Shown in pieces: positions 24,201-33,910 of a DNA stretch of 64,000 nucleotides. Source of the stretch: Grimontia kaedaensis (GTDB lineage Bacteria; Pseudomonadota; Gammaproteobacteria; Enterobacterales; Vibrionaceae). The notes under the pieces were generated by a model. The model had not been told where the DNA came from, did not search any database, and worked only from the letters and a program-made list of their open reading frames with translations. The DNA lies in contig NZ_CP082275.1 of NCBI RefSeq assembly GCF_023746615.1, forward strand, positions 1,116,001 to 1,180,000, read 5' to 3'. Position 1 is the stretch's first letter, and each line of letters opens with the position of its first letter. The translations under genes were made by a program, and so were the position numbers.

Positions 24201-26576
24201 TTAAGACTTGTCAGCCACCTTGCCAAGTTTCATCCAGGTATCAACCACGGTATCCGGGTTGAGGGAAACAGAGCTGATACCCTGATCCATCAGCCATTGC
24301 GCCAAGTCATCGTGATCGGAAGGTCCCTGACCACAGATACCGACGTACTTACCTGCTTTGGTGGCTGCATTAATTGCCATCTTCAGCATGGCTTTCACCG
24401 CTGGGTTACGCTCATCAAACAGATGCGCGACATCACCGGAATCACGGTCAAGGCCTAGCGTTAGCTGGGTCATGTCGTTTGAACCAATGGAAAAGCCATC
24501 AAAGTACTTCAGGAAGTCTTCCGCCAATACCGCATTAGATGGCAGTTCGCACATCATGATGACTTTCAGACCCTGCTCACCACGTCGCAGGTTGTGTTTC
24601 GCCAGAAGGTCATTCACTTCTGCCGCTTCACCTGTAGTGCGAACGAATGGGATCATGATTTCAACGTTCTTCAGACCCATCTCGTCACGCACGCGTTTGA
24701 TCGCCTGAGTTTCCAACTCGAAGCAATCTTCAAACACTGGCGAGATGTAACGTGAAGCACCACGGAAGCCCAACATTGGATTTTCTTCATGGGGTTCGAA
24801 TTCGCTGCCACCAATCAGGTTGCTGTATTCGTTCGATTTGAAGTCTGACATACGCACGATGACGCGCTTCGGCCAGAAAGCGGCACCAATGGTCGCGATC
24901 CCTTCGGTCAGTTTGCTGACGTAGAAATCGACCGGATCTTTGTAACCGCGAATGCGCTCATTGATGGTCTCTTTCAGTTCGGCGCTTTGTGCGTCAAAGT
25001 TCAGCAGGGCTTTGGGGTGAATACCAATCATCTTATTGATGATGAATTCCAGACGGGCAAGACCAACACCTTCGTTCGGAATTTGGGCGAAGTCGAACGC
25101 ACGATCCGGGTTACCCACATTCATCATGACTTTGGTCGGTAGCATTGGTAGTTCGTCTACTGCAGTTTGGCTGACCGCAAAGTCGAGCTTACCTTCGTAA
25201 ACGTAACCGGTTTCACCTTCTGCACAAGAGATAGTCACTTCCGAACCATCGCTAAGTTTGCTGGTGGCGTCGCCACAACCGACGATGGCAGGAATACCAA
25301 GTTCACGGGCAATAATCGCCGCGTGACAGGTACGGCCGCCACGGTTGGTGACAATGGCGGAAGCTTTCTTCATCACTGGTTCCCAATCAGGGTCAGTCAT
25401 GTCAGTGACCAGCACATCGCCGTCCTGTACCAATGACATTTCATCCAGTGATTTCACGATACGGACACTACCGTTGCCGATACGTTGACCGATAGCACGG
25501 CCTTCCACCAATACACCTGCTTTGGCGCTCAGCTCGTAACGTTCAATCACGTTGCCTTGCTTCTGCGAGCAAACCGTTTCAGGACGTGCCTGAACGATAT
25601 ACAGCTTGCCGTCGATGCCGTCTTTTGCCCACTCAATGTCCATTGGACGCTTGTAGTGCTTCTCGATGATCATCGCTTGCTTGGCAAGCTCTGCGATTTC
25701 ATCATCATTCAGCGAGAACTGGTTTTGTTCCTCTGCTGAGGTATCTATAACCTCTACCTGCTTACCAATTTCCTGGCTGTCGGCGTAAATCATCTTGATC
25801 AGCTTAGAGCCGAAAGTGCGTTTTACTACTGCAGGGTGACCCGCTTCCAGCAGTGGTTTGTGCACGTAGAACTCATCAGGGTTCACCGCACCTTGCACCA
25901 CCATTTCACCAAGACCCCATGAGGAAGTGATAAACACCACCTGATCGAAGCCTGATTCGGTGTCCAGAGTAAACATCACGCCAGATGAAGCTTTGTCTGA
26001 ACGCACCATGCGCTGAATGCCCGCAGACAGAGAGATACCGCGGTGATCAAAGCCTTGATGCACACGGTAAGAAATCGCGCGGTCATTAAACAGGGAGGCG
26101 AAGACGTGCTTGGTTGCCTCAAGCACGGCATCGATGCCTTTGACGTTCAGGAAAGTTTCCTGCTGGCCTGCAAAGGATGCATCCGGCAAATCCTCGGCGG
26201 TCGCAGATGAACGCACAGCAACGGAAAGCTCCGAATTTCCGTCTACCAGCGTTTCGTAATTGTTTCGGATATCCTGCTCTAAATCAGTAGGGAAGGGGGC
26301 GTCCAGTACCCATTGTCGAATTTGGGAACCGGCTTTGCGTAGGGCTTCAACATCTTCAATATCCAGTTCATCGAGCACTTGGTGAATACGATCATCCAGA
26401 CCTTCGTAATCAAGGAACTGGTTAAACGCAAACGAAGTGGTCGCAAACCCATTCGGGACAGAAACGCCAACATTAGCGAGGTTGGAAACCATTTCGCCAA
26501 GAGAAGCGTTTTTGCCGCCGACCTTGTCAACATCATCCATGGACAGGGTATCGAACCAGAGGGTGTTCTTTTGCAT
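24201..26576 (-). CDS. ppsA: Phosphoenolpyruvate synthase
   Basis: PpsA converts pyruvate, ATP and water to phosphoenolpyruvate, AMP and phosphate, the entry to gluconeogenesis from pyruvate. The 791-residue length equals E. coli PpsA (792). Visible parts are the N-terminal nucleotide-binding domain (VGGKNASLGEM near 19-29, SSATAEDLPDASFAGQQET), the swivelling phosphohistidine domain with the catalytic His in GGRTCHAAIIARELGIPA near 421, and the C-terminal PEP/pyruvate barrel ending with the GICGQGPSD cysteine-containing loop. It is transcribed divergently from ppsR, whose product switches this enzyme on and off by phosphorylation. Confidence 0.97.
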   Translation of the reverse strand: MQKNTLWFDTLSMDDVDKVGGKNASLGEMVSNLANVGVSVPNGFATTSFAFNQFLDYEGLDDRIHQVLDELDIEDVEALRKAGSQIRQWVLDAPFPTDLEQDIRNNYETLVDGNSELSVAVRSSATAEDLPDASFAGQQETFLNVKGIDAVLEATKHVFASLFNDRAISYRVHQGFDHRGISLSAGIQRMVRSDKASSGVMFTLDTESGFDQVVFITSSWGLGEMVVQGAVNPDEFYVHKPLLEAGHPAVVKRTFGSKLIKMIYADSQEIGKQVEVIDTSAEEQNQFSLNDDEIAELAKQAMIIEKHYKRPMDIEWAKDGIDGKLYIVQARPETVCSQKQGNVIERYELSAKAGVLVEGRAIGQRIGNGSVRIVKSLDEMSLVQDGDVLVTDMTDPDWEPVMKKASAIVTNRGGRTCHAAIIARELGIPAIVGCGDATSKLSDGSEVTISCAEGETGYVYEGKLDFAVSQTAVDELPMLPTKVMMNVGNPDRAFDFAQIPNEGVGLARLEFIINKMIGIHPKALLNFDAQSAELKETINERIRGYKDPVDFYVSKLTEGIATIGAAFWPKRVIVRMSDFKSNEYSNLIGGSEFEPHEENPMLGFRGASRYISPVFEDCFELETQAIKRVRDEMGLKNVEIMIPFVRTTGEAAEVNDLLAKHNLRRGEQGLKVIMMCELPSNAVLAEDFLKYFDGFSIGSNDMTQLTLGLDRDSGDVAHLFDERNPAVKAMLKMAINAATKAGKYVGICGQGPSDHDDLAQWLMDQGISSVSLNPDTVVDTWMKLGKVADKS

Positions 26577-26746
26577 GTCTTTCTCCAGAAACTATGCAGT
26601 TTTTGTATTGGGTTTTGGGCGGTAAACCTTAAGTTTGGGCTAAAAAAACGCTATGGGTTTCAAAAGCTGAGCAAACGTTAATGGCTGACCATTTGTTGTT
26701 ATTGTTATGTTTGTATCCTAATAAAATTTTGCGAGCAGATTAACCT

Positions 26747-27583
26747 TTGAAGCACACAGAAATTCAAACCCGAGACGTCTTTTATGTCTCGGACGGGACA
26801 GCCATCACATGCGAGACATTAGGGCATGTTGTTTTGGGTCAGTTTTCCTTTGTCTCAAACGAGAAAACGTTCCCTTTTGTCGAGTCTGAAGACAAAGTGG
26901 CGGATTTGGTCAAACAGATCCAACAATCCCACGATAAACATGGGGTAAAACCGTTGGTTTTCTTCTCCATGGTCGTTCCTGCCATGCGTGATCAACTGCT
27001 TCAGGCACCAGCATTTTTCTACGATGTGTTGGAAAATATCGTCCAGCGTGTGGCAGAGGACACTCAAATCGAGCCCAAGCCAAAACTTCAACGTTCCCGC
27101 AGTGTCAGTAAGGATTCAGACACCTACTTTGACCGTATTTCGGCCATTGAATACACCTTGGCGCACGATGACGGCATTTCTTTAAAAGACTTGGATAAAG
27201 CCGACATCATTCTGCTGGGTGTTTCTCGCAGTGGTAAAACCCCGACCAGCCTCTACATGGCGATGCAATTTGGCCTTCGTGTGGTGAACTACCCGTTTAT
27301 CGCAGAAGACATGAAAATGCTGCGTTTATTGCCTGAATTCGAGTTCCAGCGTCACAAGTTGTTTGGTTTGACGATTGAGCCAGAACGCCTGACCCAGATC
27401 CGTCAGAACCGGCTTTCAGGCAGTGAATACGCCAGCAGCGAGCAGTGTGAACAGGAGATCGCAACGATTGAATCTTTGTTTCGTCGTGAAGCGATTCCTT
27501 ACATCAACACCACCTCATTGTCGGTTGAAGAAATCTCCACCCGAGTACTGGAAAAAACAGGCCTCAAGCGTCGATTGTTCTGA
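26747..27583 (+). CDS. ppsR: PEP synthase regulatory protein (kinase/pyrophosphorylase)
   Basis: PpsR inactivates PpsA by ADP-dependent threonine phosphorylation and reactivates it by phosphate-dependent dephosphorylation. The 278-residue DUF299 protein shows the conserved N-terminus VFYVSDGTAITCETLGH and the nucleotide-binding loop LGVSRSGKTPTSLYMA near 158-173. The start is a TTG at 26747, which gives the family-typical distance to VFYVSDGTA; there is no better start. It is divergent from ppsA across 170 bases, the usual arrangement. Confidence 0.94.
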   Translation: MKHTEIQTRDVFYVSDGTAITCETLGHVVLGQFSFVSNEKTFPFVESEDKVADLVKQIQQSHDKHGVKPLVFFSMVVPAMRDQLLQAPAFFYDVLENIVQRVAEDTQIEPKPKLQRSRSVSKDSDTYFDRISAIEYTLAHDDGISLKDLDKADIILLGVSRSGKTPTSLYMAMQFGLRVVNYPFIAEDMKMLRLLPEFEFQRHKLFGLTIEPERLTQIRQNRLSGSEYASSEQCEQEIATIESLFRREAIPYINTTSLSVEEISTRVLEKTGLKRRLF

Positions 27584-27650
27584 TACAAGTTTACTTTCTC
27601 TGAGAAAAGGAAATAATGGTCTTTATTGTTTCTTAGAGTGAGTAAATGTC

Positions 27651-28550
27651 GTGCGCGCCGATGATTTAATTCTCTTTTCCCAAGTGGTTGAGCTCGGCAA
27701 CTTCAGTAAAGCTGCCGAGCAAAACAGCCTGACAAACTCCGTTGTCAGTAAACGTGTTGCGCGATTAGAAGAAGAATTAGGGGTTCAGCTTCTCTACCGC
27801 ACGACTCGCAAGCTCACACTGACAGAAGCGGGAAAAGCCCTTTTACAGGGGGCGAAAAACGTCAAACAGGCTACCCAGGAAGCGGTCGATTCGGTCGTGG
27901 GGTTTGGCGAAAACATTAGCGGTCATATCAAAATGTCGGTGCCAACCATTTCCGGCGATTTGCTATTGGCAGATGCCGTGGCGGAATTCTGTTATCAAAA
28001 CCCTGGTCTCACCGTCGATATGTCGCTCGACAACAAGTTCGTCGACTTGATTGAAGGTGGCTATGACCTGGTTATCCGCACGGGATATCTGGAAGATTCC
28101 AGCCTGATTGCCCGCCATTTCCTTGATTCACAATGGATAGTTTGTGCTTCGCCGCAATACATTGCCCAACACGGAAAACCCGCCACACCGGAAGCATTGG
28201 TCGACCACAATTGCCTGCAATACGCGTATCAAACCACTGGGGCGTCGGACTGGGAATTCAAGGCGAGTAAAGGTAACTACATCGTCAAAGTGTCTGGCAG
28301 TTTTTCCACTGATAATGCTACTGCACTTCGCAAAGCCGCATTGGGCGGTTATGGCATTGCGTACGTGCCGCGCTGTTTGGTTTACCATGATCTGTTGGAA
28401 GGTACGCTGATTGATATTCTTCCTGAGCAAGTGGGTAAGAAGCTCGGCATCTATGCCGTGTATCCGTTTACCCGACAGCCTCCGACCAAGGTGAAGGCGT
28501 TGATCGAACATATCCGCAACCGGTATCTGGACATCGCGCATTACTTCTAA
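27651..28550 (+). CDS. LysR-family transcriptional regulator
   Basis: The 299-residue protein has the winged helix-turn-helix at about 1-60 (FSQVVELGNFSKAAEQNSLT...SVVSKRVARLEEELGVQLLYR) and a type 2 periplasmic-binding-like effector domain with GGYDLVIRTGYLEDSSLIAR, typical of the AaeR/DmlR-like group. The start is GTG at 27651; an in-frame stop lies four codons upstream. The AraC-type gene follows after 50 bases on the same strand, so the two may be co-transcribed. Target and ligand are unknown. Confidence 0.88.
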   Translation: MRADDLILFSQVVELGNFSKAAEQNSLTNSVVSKRVARLEEELGVQLLYRTTRKLTLTEAGKALLQGAKNVKQATQEAVDSVVGFGENISGHIKMSVPTISGDLLLADAVAEFCYQNPGLTVDMSLDNKFVDLIEGGYDLVIRTGYLEDSSLIARHFLDSQWIVCASPQYIAQHGKPATPEALVDHNCLQYAYQTTGASDWEFKASKGNYIVKVSGSFSTDNATALRKAALGGYGIAYVPRCLVYHDLLEGTLIDILPEQVGKKLGIYAVYPFTRQPPTKVKALIEHIRNRYLDIAHYF

Positions 28551-28600
28551 GTGGCGAACGAATCCCTCTCATTGTGACGAGATCAAGTTAAAGGACAAAA

Positions 28601-29665
28601 ATGCTCTCTATCCCATTGCCATTTGTGGCGTCTTTGATGTTGATTTTCGGTGCGGCGATCATTTTCAATCGTTCATACCACCAGTCAAACCGTGCTTTTT
28701 GGTTTCTGATCCTGTGTGCTGCTGCAACTGCGGTCGTGGGTTTGAGGTGGACGACGGATATTAGTTTCTTCCGCACAATCCAACCCATGTTAGGCGCGTG
28801 CCTTCCTGTTGTGGCATGGTGGTGTTTCTCTCAAGCACACTCGAACAAGCCGCTCAGTGACGTTCACTGGATTGGTCCTGGGCTGGTGGCATTATCCTCT
28901 GCCAGTTACCCATATCTTTGGTTGTGGCTAACAGATGTATTGCTGGTGATTTTGTACCTAGTCTATGGTGTGTGGTTACTGTCTCTTTCTTTCAGAACCG
29001 CAGACAAGGTAAGGCTCAGCGACACAAATCAGACAAGTTACTCCGAAAGAGTTGCGGGTGCACTGTTACTGTTTTCTGCATTCATTGATGGGGCAATCTC
29101 CTATGACTTTGTCGCGTTTGGTGCTGAGCACACGGGCTTCATTCTGACGTTCAGCTATCTAATACTGATACCTGTCATGGGTATGCTGGTGGTGATTGTT
29201 GACGGAAGTGTGCCCTCCCAAGAGCAAGTGCCCGAAGCAGAAGTGTGTGAGGCTGATGACGCGGAGTTGGCTCTCAATGACTTAAATTCTGAAGTGGAGC
29301 ATGAACCTGAGCTCATCACTGACGAGAATGATGAGGCGCAATCGGTGGTCGCGAGATTGGACGAGATGATGGAGCAAAGGGAGCTGTTTAAAGACCCTGA
29401 TCTGACCTTAAATAAGCTGGCAAGGAAACTGGGTATTCCGGGGAGAAAAATCTCGTCGTCGGTGAATCAGGTTTGTGGGGAGAATATTTCCCGCGCCATC
29501 AACCGCTATCGGATTGAGCACGCCAAGTCCTTGCTGAAAAATAGCGACTTGGCGATCACTGAAATCTATCTTGAAGCGGGCTTTCAGACTAAATCCAACT
29601 TCAACAGAGAGTTTTTGCGGATCACCGAAAAAACGCCCAGCGAATTCCGAAGCGGCACGCTTTGA
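28601..29665 (+). CDS. Membrane-anchored AraC-type regulator
   Basis: The 354-residue protein carries about six N-terminal hydrophobic segments (between residues 6 and 205), an acidic linker (about 210-250) and a C-terminal AraC DNA-binding domain (about 255-352). Both helix-turn-helix units are recognisable (LTLNKLARKLGIPGRKISSSV and LAITEIYLEAGFQTKSNFNREF). A membrane sensor fused directly to an AraC domain would act on DNA from the inner membrane. AAGGAC precedes the ATG. It lies 50 bases after a LysR gene and is convergent with the hydrolase gene 12 bases away. The signal is unknown. Confidence 0.85.
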   Translation: MLSIPLPFVASLMLIFGAAIIFNRSYHQSNRAFWFLILCAAATAVVGLRWTTDISFFRTIQPMLGACLPVVAWWCFSQAHSNKPLSDVHWIGPGLVALSSASYPYLWLWLTDVLLVILYLVYGVWLLSLSFRTADKVRLSDTNQTSYSERVAGALLLFSAFIDGAISYDFVAFGAEHTGFILTFSYLILIPVMGMLVVIVDGSVPSQEQVPEAEVCEADDAELALNDLNSEVEHEPELITDENDEAQSVVARLDEMMEQRELFKDPDLTLNKLARKLGIPGRKISSSVNQVCGENISRAINRYRIEHAKSLLKNSDLAITEIYLEAGFQTKSNFNREFLRITEKTPSEFRSGTL

Positions 29666-29677
29666 TTCCTGTATGAG

Positions 29678-30691
29678 CTACTCAAGAAACCATAGGATAT
29701 CCTCCAACATGTCGGCATGCAGTGCTTCACGCTGGGTGCCGAATCCATCCTTACAGATAATGCCATCGCCCTTGTACTCCTGTTCAAGCAAGTCGATAGC
29801 ACCGGCCTTACAACGCTGCATGAAACTGAAATGGGTGGCTTGCTCATACACCTTGTAGTGTCTTGTCGACAAAGGTAAATGTTCAGCCAAATAGCCTGAT
29901 TCCATCGCTTGTGGCAAATCGCCGATGTCGATGCCTGCAGCGAGAATGAGTGTCGGTGTTAGCGTTTCAGTCATACTCTGAACAGAAAATCCGCGCGCTA
30001 AACCCAAGTCCAAACTGACAACACGTTTGATGCGAGTATCTTTAATCGAAGTGGTTTCGGGCTCCGTTGGCTGAACCTCATCAAGCCCCAGCTCTTTTGC
30101 CAGTCCGCACGTTCTTGGATTAAAAATGAGCTGGCATTGTTTTTTCAATTCGTTTCTATCAATTTCAAGGCCTGCCAACTGCATCACCGTCCATCCCCCC
30201 AAAGAGTGACCGATAGCGGAAATGTCGTCCGTATCCAAAGCGTGGCTCCACTTTGAGTCAGCCAGCAGAAAACTCAGCAAGCGGGAAATATCTCTTGGTC
30301 TTTGCCACCATTGCGCGGCTTGCGGTGGGGATTGGTCAAAAGTTGTTGTACCGGGGTGATCAGTCGCGGCCACCACGTAACCGCGTTTGGTAAGCTCAGT
30401 CGCCAGCCAATTGAGATTCCGCCAGCTTCCACGATAGCCATGAGAAAGCAAAACAACAGGCGCTTTTCTCGCATCTAGCGTTGCTGTTTTGATCACTTCA
30501 GTACCAATAAAAGCGGGATTTTCGGCAATCACGGTTTTTGGTGACGTTTGAACCGTTGGGTACCAGATGGAAACATTCAGTGGTCTTGATGCGTCATCAT
30601 CAAGCGAGAATTGCTCAAACCCAACATTCGCTGCAAAGGCAGAATTTAGGCCGAACGTTAATAAGATAACGAGTAAATAAATGGGTTTCAC
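29678..30691 (-). CDS. Exported alpha/beta hydrolase (dienelactone hydrolase/PAF-acetylhydrolase-like)
   Basis: The 337-residue protein starts with a signal peptide (MKPIYLLVILLTFGLNSAFA). Its alpha/beta-hydrolase core has VVLLSHGYRGSWRNL (oxyanion region) and the nucleophile elbow GHSLGG near residue 160. A candidate Asp is in LILAAGIDIGD and a His in ATHFSFMQ near the end. The overall pattern resembles bacterial putative dienelactone hydrolases and platelet-activating-factor acetylhydrolases. It probably cleaves an ester in the periplasm; the substrate is unknown. Monocistronic. Confidence 0.85.
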   Translation of the reverse strand: MKPIYLLVILLTFGLNSAFAANVGFEQFSLDDDASRPLNVSIWYPTVQTSPKTVIAENPAFIGTEVIKTATLDARKAPVVLLSHGYRGSWRNLNWLATELTKRGYVVAATDHPGTTTFDQSPPQAAQWWQRPRDISRLLSFLLADSKWSHALDTDDISAIGHSLGGWTVMQLAGLEIDRNELKKQCQLIFNPRTCGLAKELGLDEVQPTEPETTSIKDTRIKRVVSLDLGLARGFSVQSMTETLTPTLILAAGIDIGDLPQAMESGYLAEHLPLSTRHYKVYEQATHFSFMQRCKAGAIDLLEQEYKGDGIICKDGFGTQREALHADMLEDILWFLE

Positions 30692-30813
30692 CTTGTGGCT
30701 CCTTAAACCATGAGATTGGAGCCAGTATGTGCTGAGGCCAGTGTTGGTGCGTCCTAGAACACGATCGAGGACGTACTCGAACGTGATTTTATTCCTAATA
30801 TATGAGCTTCTTG

Positions 30814-31026
30814 TTAGTTCGTTTGGTCAATTTGTCCGGCCACCCAATTAATGAACGTTCGCACTTTGGATCTTTTCTCTGAGCCAAGTGGACAGAGCAA
30901 ATTGTGGGTTTTGTGGGTCTCCATTCCGGGAGAAGGAGAAACCAGTTCAACACTTTCCAGTACGTCTTTGACGAACCGGTAGCGACCCATTGCGACCACC
31001 AAGGCGCAATTGAGCCAATTGGATGC
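30814..31026 (-). pseudogene. C-terminal fragment of a LysR-family regulator
   Basis: The minus-strand frame encodes WLNCALVVAMGRYRFVKDVL, then VELVSP, LLCPLGSEKR and a final FINWVAGQI. This is the end of the effector domain of a GcvA-type LysR protein. The DNA-binding half and the rest of the gene are missing, and an in-frame stop lies just upstream. It is a relic. Confidence 0.7.
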
Positions 31027-31081
31027 CTAGCTTTGCCGTGAGCTTTTCATTCAGGCTTGTCACTGCGCGACTATGGAATAA

Positions 31082-31573
31082 GTCGAACATTTACTGGAAG
31101 CATTCAGCCGCTCACAGGAAGATAAGCCACTTTTAGCGACAGAATATGTGCTCTTGGATTAAGATTTCAACTTTAAGGAAAAAGCGATTCAAACGTTGGT
31201 GGGTAACCTTGGCATTCAAAGCCGTACCAATTTGGTGGGAGAGCTGGAAGATGATATCAGGGCGCGTGAAGAAGTCTTGACGACCGGCCTAGGTAATGGA
31301 TTTGCGATTCCGCATACCAAGTCAGACAACGTTGTTTATTCGTAGATTTCCATTGCCCGACTGAACAAACCAGTGCGTTGGAGTGAAGAAGAAGACGGCG
31401 AAGTAGAGTTTGTGATCATGCTGACCCTGAACAAAAACCAGGACGATCAGCACATGCGTATCTTCTCGGGTCTTGCCCGCAAACTGATCCATGAAAATTT
31501 CAGAAACACCCTTAACACGATGAATACGGAAGACGAAATGATCGTCTTCCTGACGTTAGAACTAGCATTATAA
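31082..31573 (+). pseudogene. Fructose-type PTS EIIA domain, disrupted by two stops
   Basis: One frame runs for 163 codons with two internal stops (TAA at 31160, TAG at 31343). It encodes a PTS EIIA type-2 domain: LLDxDFNFKEKAIQTLVGNL (x marks the stop), LVGELEDDIRAREEVLTTGL, and GNGFAIPHTKSD with the phosphoryl-accepting His. FVIMLTLNKNQDDQHMRIFS and the C-terminal RKLIHENFRNTL then follow. The intact form would pass phosphate from HPr to a sugar-specific EIIB. No intact EIIB or EIIC partner is nearby. The last 180 coding bases are duplicated at 33664. Confidence 0.85.
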
Positions 31574-31642
31574 AAACCATGTAACCCAAACACCCAATTA
31601 AACGGGTATCTATTCGCCGCTCCCTACGAGCGGCTTTTTTGT
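31394..31642 (+). repeat. Direct repeat, copy 1 (EIIA 3' end plus terminator)
   Basis: These 249 bases recur at 33664-33912 in the same orientation with about seven mismatches by eye. The unit covers the last 60 codons of the EIIA pseudogene, its 3' untranslated stretch and the terminator. Confidence 0.92.
31616..31640 (+). terminator. Rho-independent terminator of the EIIA pseudogene
   Basis: Stem GCCGCTC / GAGCGGC with loop CCTAC is followed by six T. The same terminator is in the second direct repeat at 33886-33910. Confidence 0.85.
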
Positions 31643-31707
31643 CGCATTAGAAGGTGTATAGGGGGGTTACCTAATATTCCTTTGAACATTAGGGGGATGA
31701 AGTTTTT

Positions 31708-32616
31708 CTACAATCCCTGAGCAGCATCTACAATTTGGCTTCGAAGCCAAACATGGGCAGGGTCATAGTGTAGTTTTTCATGCCAAATGATTGAGGGCGT
31801 GAAAGTTTGAACTTTGATTGGAAGTTCAAGAGTGTGCAGCCTTACTAATTTCGACAATTTACGAGCTAACTTGCGTGGAATGGTAAGAATTAAATCGCTG
31901 TCTGCCACGATACTTGCTGCAACCAGAAAGTGCGGCGTTTTTACTGTTACTCTCCTGCTGAGTCCATTTTGCTGTAGAGCTTTATCTACAGGACTGCTTC
32001 CGTACCCCGTGATAACGACTGATATGTGCTCCATCGATGCAAACTTCCTGATTGTTAACTTATCTTGAATAACTGGATGTTCTTGGCGAACAACGCAAAC
32101 AAAGTCTTCTTCATAAAGTGTTCTGCAGTGAAACCTAGCAGGTAAGTCGTGAAAGGATCCTATTGCAAGATCAGCATCTCCCTGCGCAATCAAATCAATA
32201 TTATCGCCCGATTGCGGGGGGACAATGAGATCCATTCCAGGAGCTGATGAAGCCAGCTTTTTAACGATTTCTGGCATCAATAAAAAGGCTAAATGATCGG
32301 CTGTTGCAACAACAAATCGCCCCGAAGCACTACCTGGACAGAACTTAGAGGGAGTAATGATTGAGCGTGCATCATCAAGCAATTTGATCACTTGAGGTGA
32401 CAACGTGATAGCTTTTGGCGTTAACTCCCAGCCTCCTGTTGTGCGAACAATTAACTGGTCATTCAGAATCTTACGTAAACGCGCCAGCCCACGACTTGCA
32501 GCAGGTTGGCTTAGGCCTAGTCGAGCTCCTGCACCTGTCACACTGCCTTCTTTGAGTAATGCATCGAACAATTTAAGAAGATTAAGATCGACCTGATAGA
32601 TATCCATATTATGCAT
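31708..32616 (-). CDS. LysR-family regulator (NodD/LeuO-like), divergent from the NmrA gene
   Basis: A protein of about 302 residues with an N-terminal winged helix-turn-helix (VDLNLLKLFDALLKEGSVTG, then LGLSQPAASRGLARLRK) and an effector-binding domain with DADLAIGSFHDLPARF. The DLNLL start and spacing match the NodD/LeuO/PcpR side of the family. The ATG at 32616 is used; a GTG two codons earlier and an ATG three codons later are alternatives. It faces the NmrA-like gene across about 95 bases, the usual layout of a LysR regulator with its target. The pair lies between two 249-bp direct repeats. Confidence 0.88.
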   Translation of the reverse strand: MHNMDIYQVDLNLLKLFDALLKEGSVTGAGARLGLSQPAASRGLARLRKILNDQLIVRTTGGWELTPKAITLSPQVIKLLDDARSIITPSKFCPGSASGRFVVATADHLAFLLMPEIVKKLASSAPGMDLIVPPQSGDNIDLIAQGDADLAIGSFHDLPARFHCRTLYEEDFVCVVRQEHPVIQDKLTIRKFASMEHISVVITGYGSSPVDKALQQNGLSRRVTVKTPHFLVAASIVADSDLILTIPRKLARKLSKLVRLHTLELPIKVQTFTPSIIWHEKLHYDPAHVWLRSQIVDAAQGL

Positions 32617-32710
32617 GCTCACTATAACCTATATGCATTTCAATTATGTCTTTTGACTCTATAGCATCTGCTTATTCGAATCCATTGCTCTGATTTAAAG
32701 GGGAAAGTAG

Positions 32711-33592
32711 ATGATAGAAACCAAACTGTATGTCGTCATGGGTGTGACTGGCCGCACGGGTTCAGTAGCAGCCAAGACGTTATTAAACGACAACAAACGA
32801 GTAAGAGTGGTCATGCGTGACGCTTCGAGAGCAAAGGAGTGGATCGAGCTTGGAGCAGAGGTTGCCTTAGCTGATATCAATGACGTGCCTGCATTAAGTG
32901 AGGTGTTTTCTGGCGCTGACGGTGCTTATATCGTGAGTCCGCCGCAATATTCGTCAAAGGCGCTTTTTTCACAAGCGGAATCGATGGCGCAATCTATCAC
33001 AAAAGCGGCTTTAGTCTCGAAGCTACCTAAGCTAGTCGCTCTTTCGTCCGTTGGCGCTCATCAAGCTGATAATGCTGGTTGGATAGGGATGAACAGAAAG
33101 CTTGAAGAGATACTGGGTAGTAGTGGACTGAACGTAACTTTCTTGCGTGCTGCATACTTTATGGAAAACTGGGCACCGCTTGTGAAAATAGCCAGTGGGC
33201 AAGGGAGGCTACCAAGTTTTCTTTCACCCTTAGATCGAAAGCTTCCTATGATAGCGACAGGAGATATTGGTCGAATAGCCGCAGAATCGCTCAATACTGA
33301 CTGGGACGGTATACGTATTCTTGACCTTGAAGGCCCCAATCGCTATTCGCCTAGAGATGTAGCGAATAGCCTGGCTCTAAAGCTTGGAAAACCAATCACG
33401 GCTATTTCTATACCGGAGTCAGATTGGAAAAATGCTATTGGAGGTATGGGGTTTTCAGAACAAGCCATTTCTGGGTTTGTAGAAATGACTCGAGGGCTCA
33501 ATTCAGGCCACATAGATTTTTCTGATGAATTGAATTCAGTCAGTCTGAAGGGGGTCATTACCGTTGAAAAGGTTTTGGAGTCTTTGATTTAG
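32711..33592 (+). CDS. NmrA-like NAD(P)-binding protein
   Basis: The 293-residue protein is an atypical SDR of the NmrA/HSCARG type. It has the cofactor loop GVTGRTGSVAAKTL near 11-24, a basic residue after strand 2 (VRVVMRDASRAKEW) favouring NADP, and LVALSSVGAH and the FLRAAYFMENW segment of the family. NmrA-like proteins act either as redox sensors or as NAD(P)H-dependent quinone/azo reductases (QorB-like). It has a GGGGAAAG-type ribosome site before the ATG and is divergent from its probable LysR regulator. Downstream sequence resumes the decayed PTS copy. Confidence 0.87.
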   Translation: MIETKLYVVMGVTGRTGSVAAKTLLNDNKRVRVVMRDASRAKEWIELGAEVALADINDVPALSEVFSGADGAYIVSPPQYSSKALFSQAESMAQSITKAALVSKLPKLVALSSVGAHQADNAGWIGMNRKLEEILGSSGLNVTFLRAAYFMENWAPLVKIASGQGRLPSFLSPLDRKLPMIATGDIGRIAAESLNTDWDGIRILDLEGPNRYSPRDVANSLALKLGKPITAISIPESDWKNAIGGMGFSEQAISGFVEMTRGLNSGHIDFSDELNSVSLKGVITVEKVLESLI

Positions 33593-33663
33593 AGCGATGC
33601 TTTTTCTCCGTCTCTTCTTATCTTCGGTTTAGAGATCTTGTTGATGCTGGGACGGAATAAAAG

Positions 33664-33843
33664 GACAGCGAAGTAGAGTTTGTGATCATGCTGACCCTGA
33701 ACAAAAACCAGGGCGATCAGCACATGCGTATCTTCTCGGGTCTTGCCCGCAAACTGATCCACGAGAATTTCAGAAACACCCTTAACACGATGAATACGGA
33801 AGACGAAATGATCGTCTTCCTGATGTCAGAACTAGCATTATAA
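33664..33843 (+). pseudogene. Second copy of the EIIA 3' end
   Basis: A frame of 59 codons without a start encodes the same C-terminal EIIA segment as 31394-31573 (EFVIMLTLNKNQGDQHMRIF to the end, with MSELAL instead of TLELAL) and stops at the same place. It is a truncated duplicate. Confidence 0.85.
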
Positions 33844-33885
33844 AAACCATGTAACTCAAACACCCAATTAAACGGGTATCTATTC

Positions 33886-33910
33886 GCCGCTCCCTACGAG
33901 CGGCTTTTTT
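33886..33910 (+). terminator. Terminator in direct repeat copy 2
   Basis: The same GCCGCTC / GAGCGGC stem and six T as at 31616. It may now terminate readthrough from the NmrA-like gene, which has no other terminator before it. Confidence 0.8.

Noticed and set aside
26577..26746. Cra (FruR) operator between ppsA and ppsR
   Set aside because: GCTGAGCAAACGTTAA only partly resembles the consensus; not strong enough to call.
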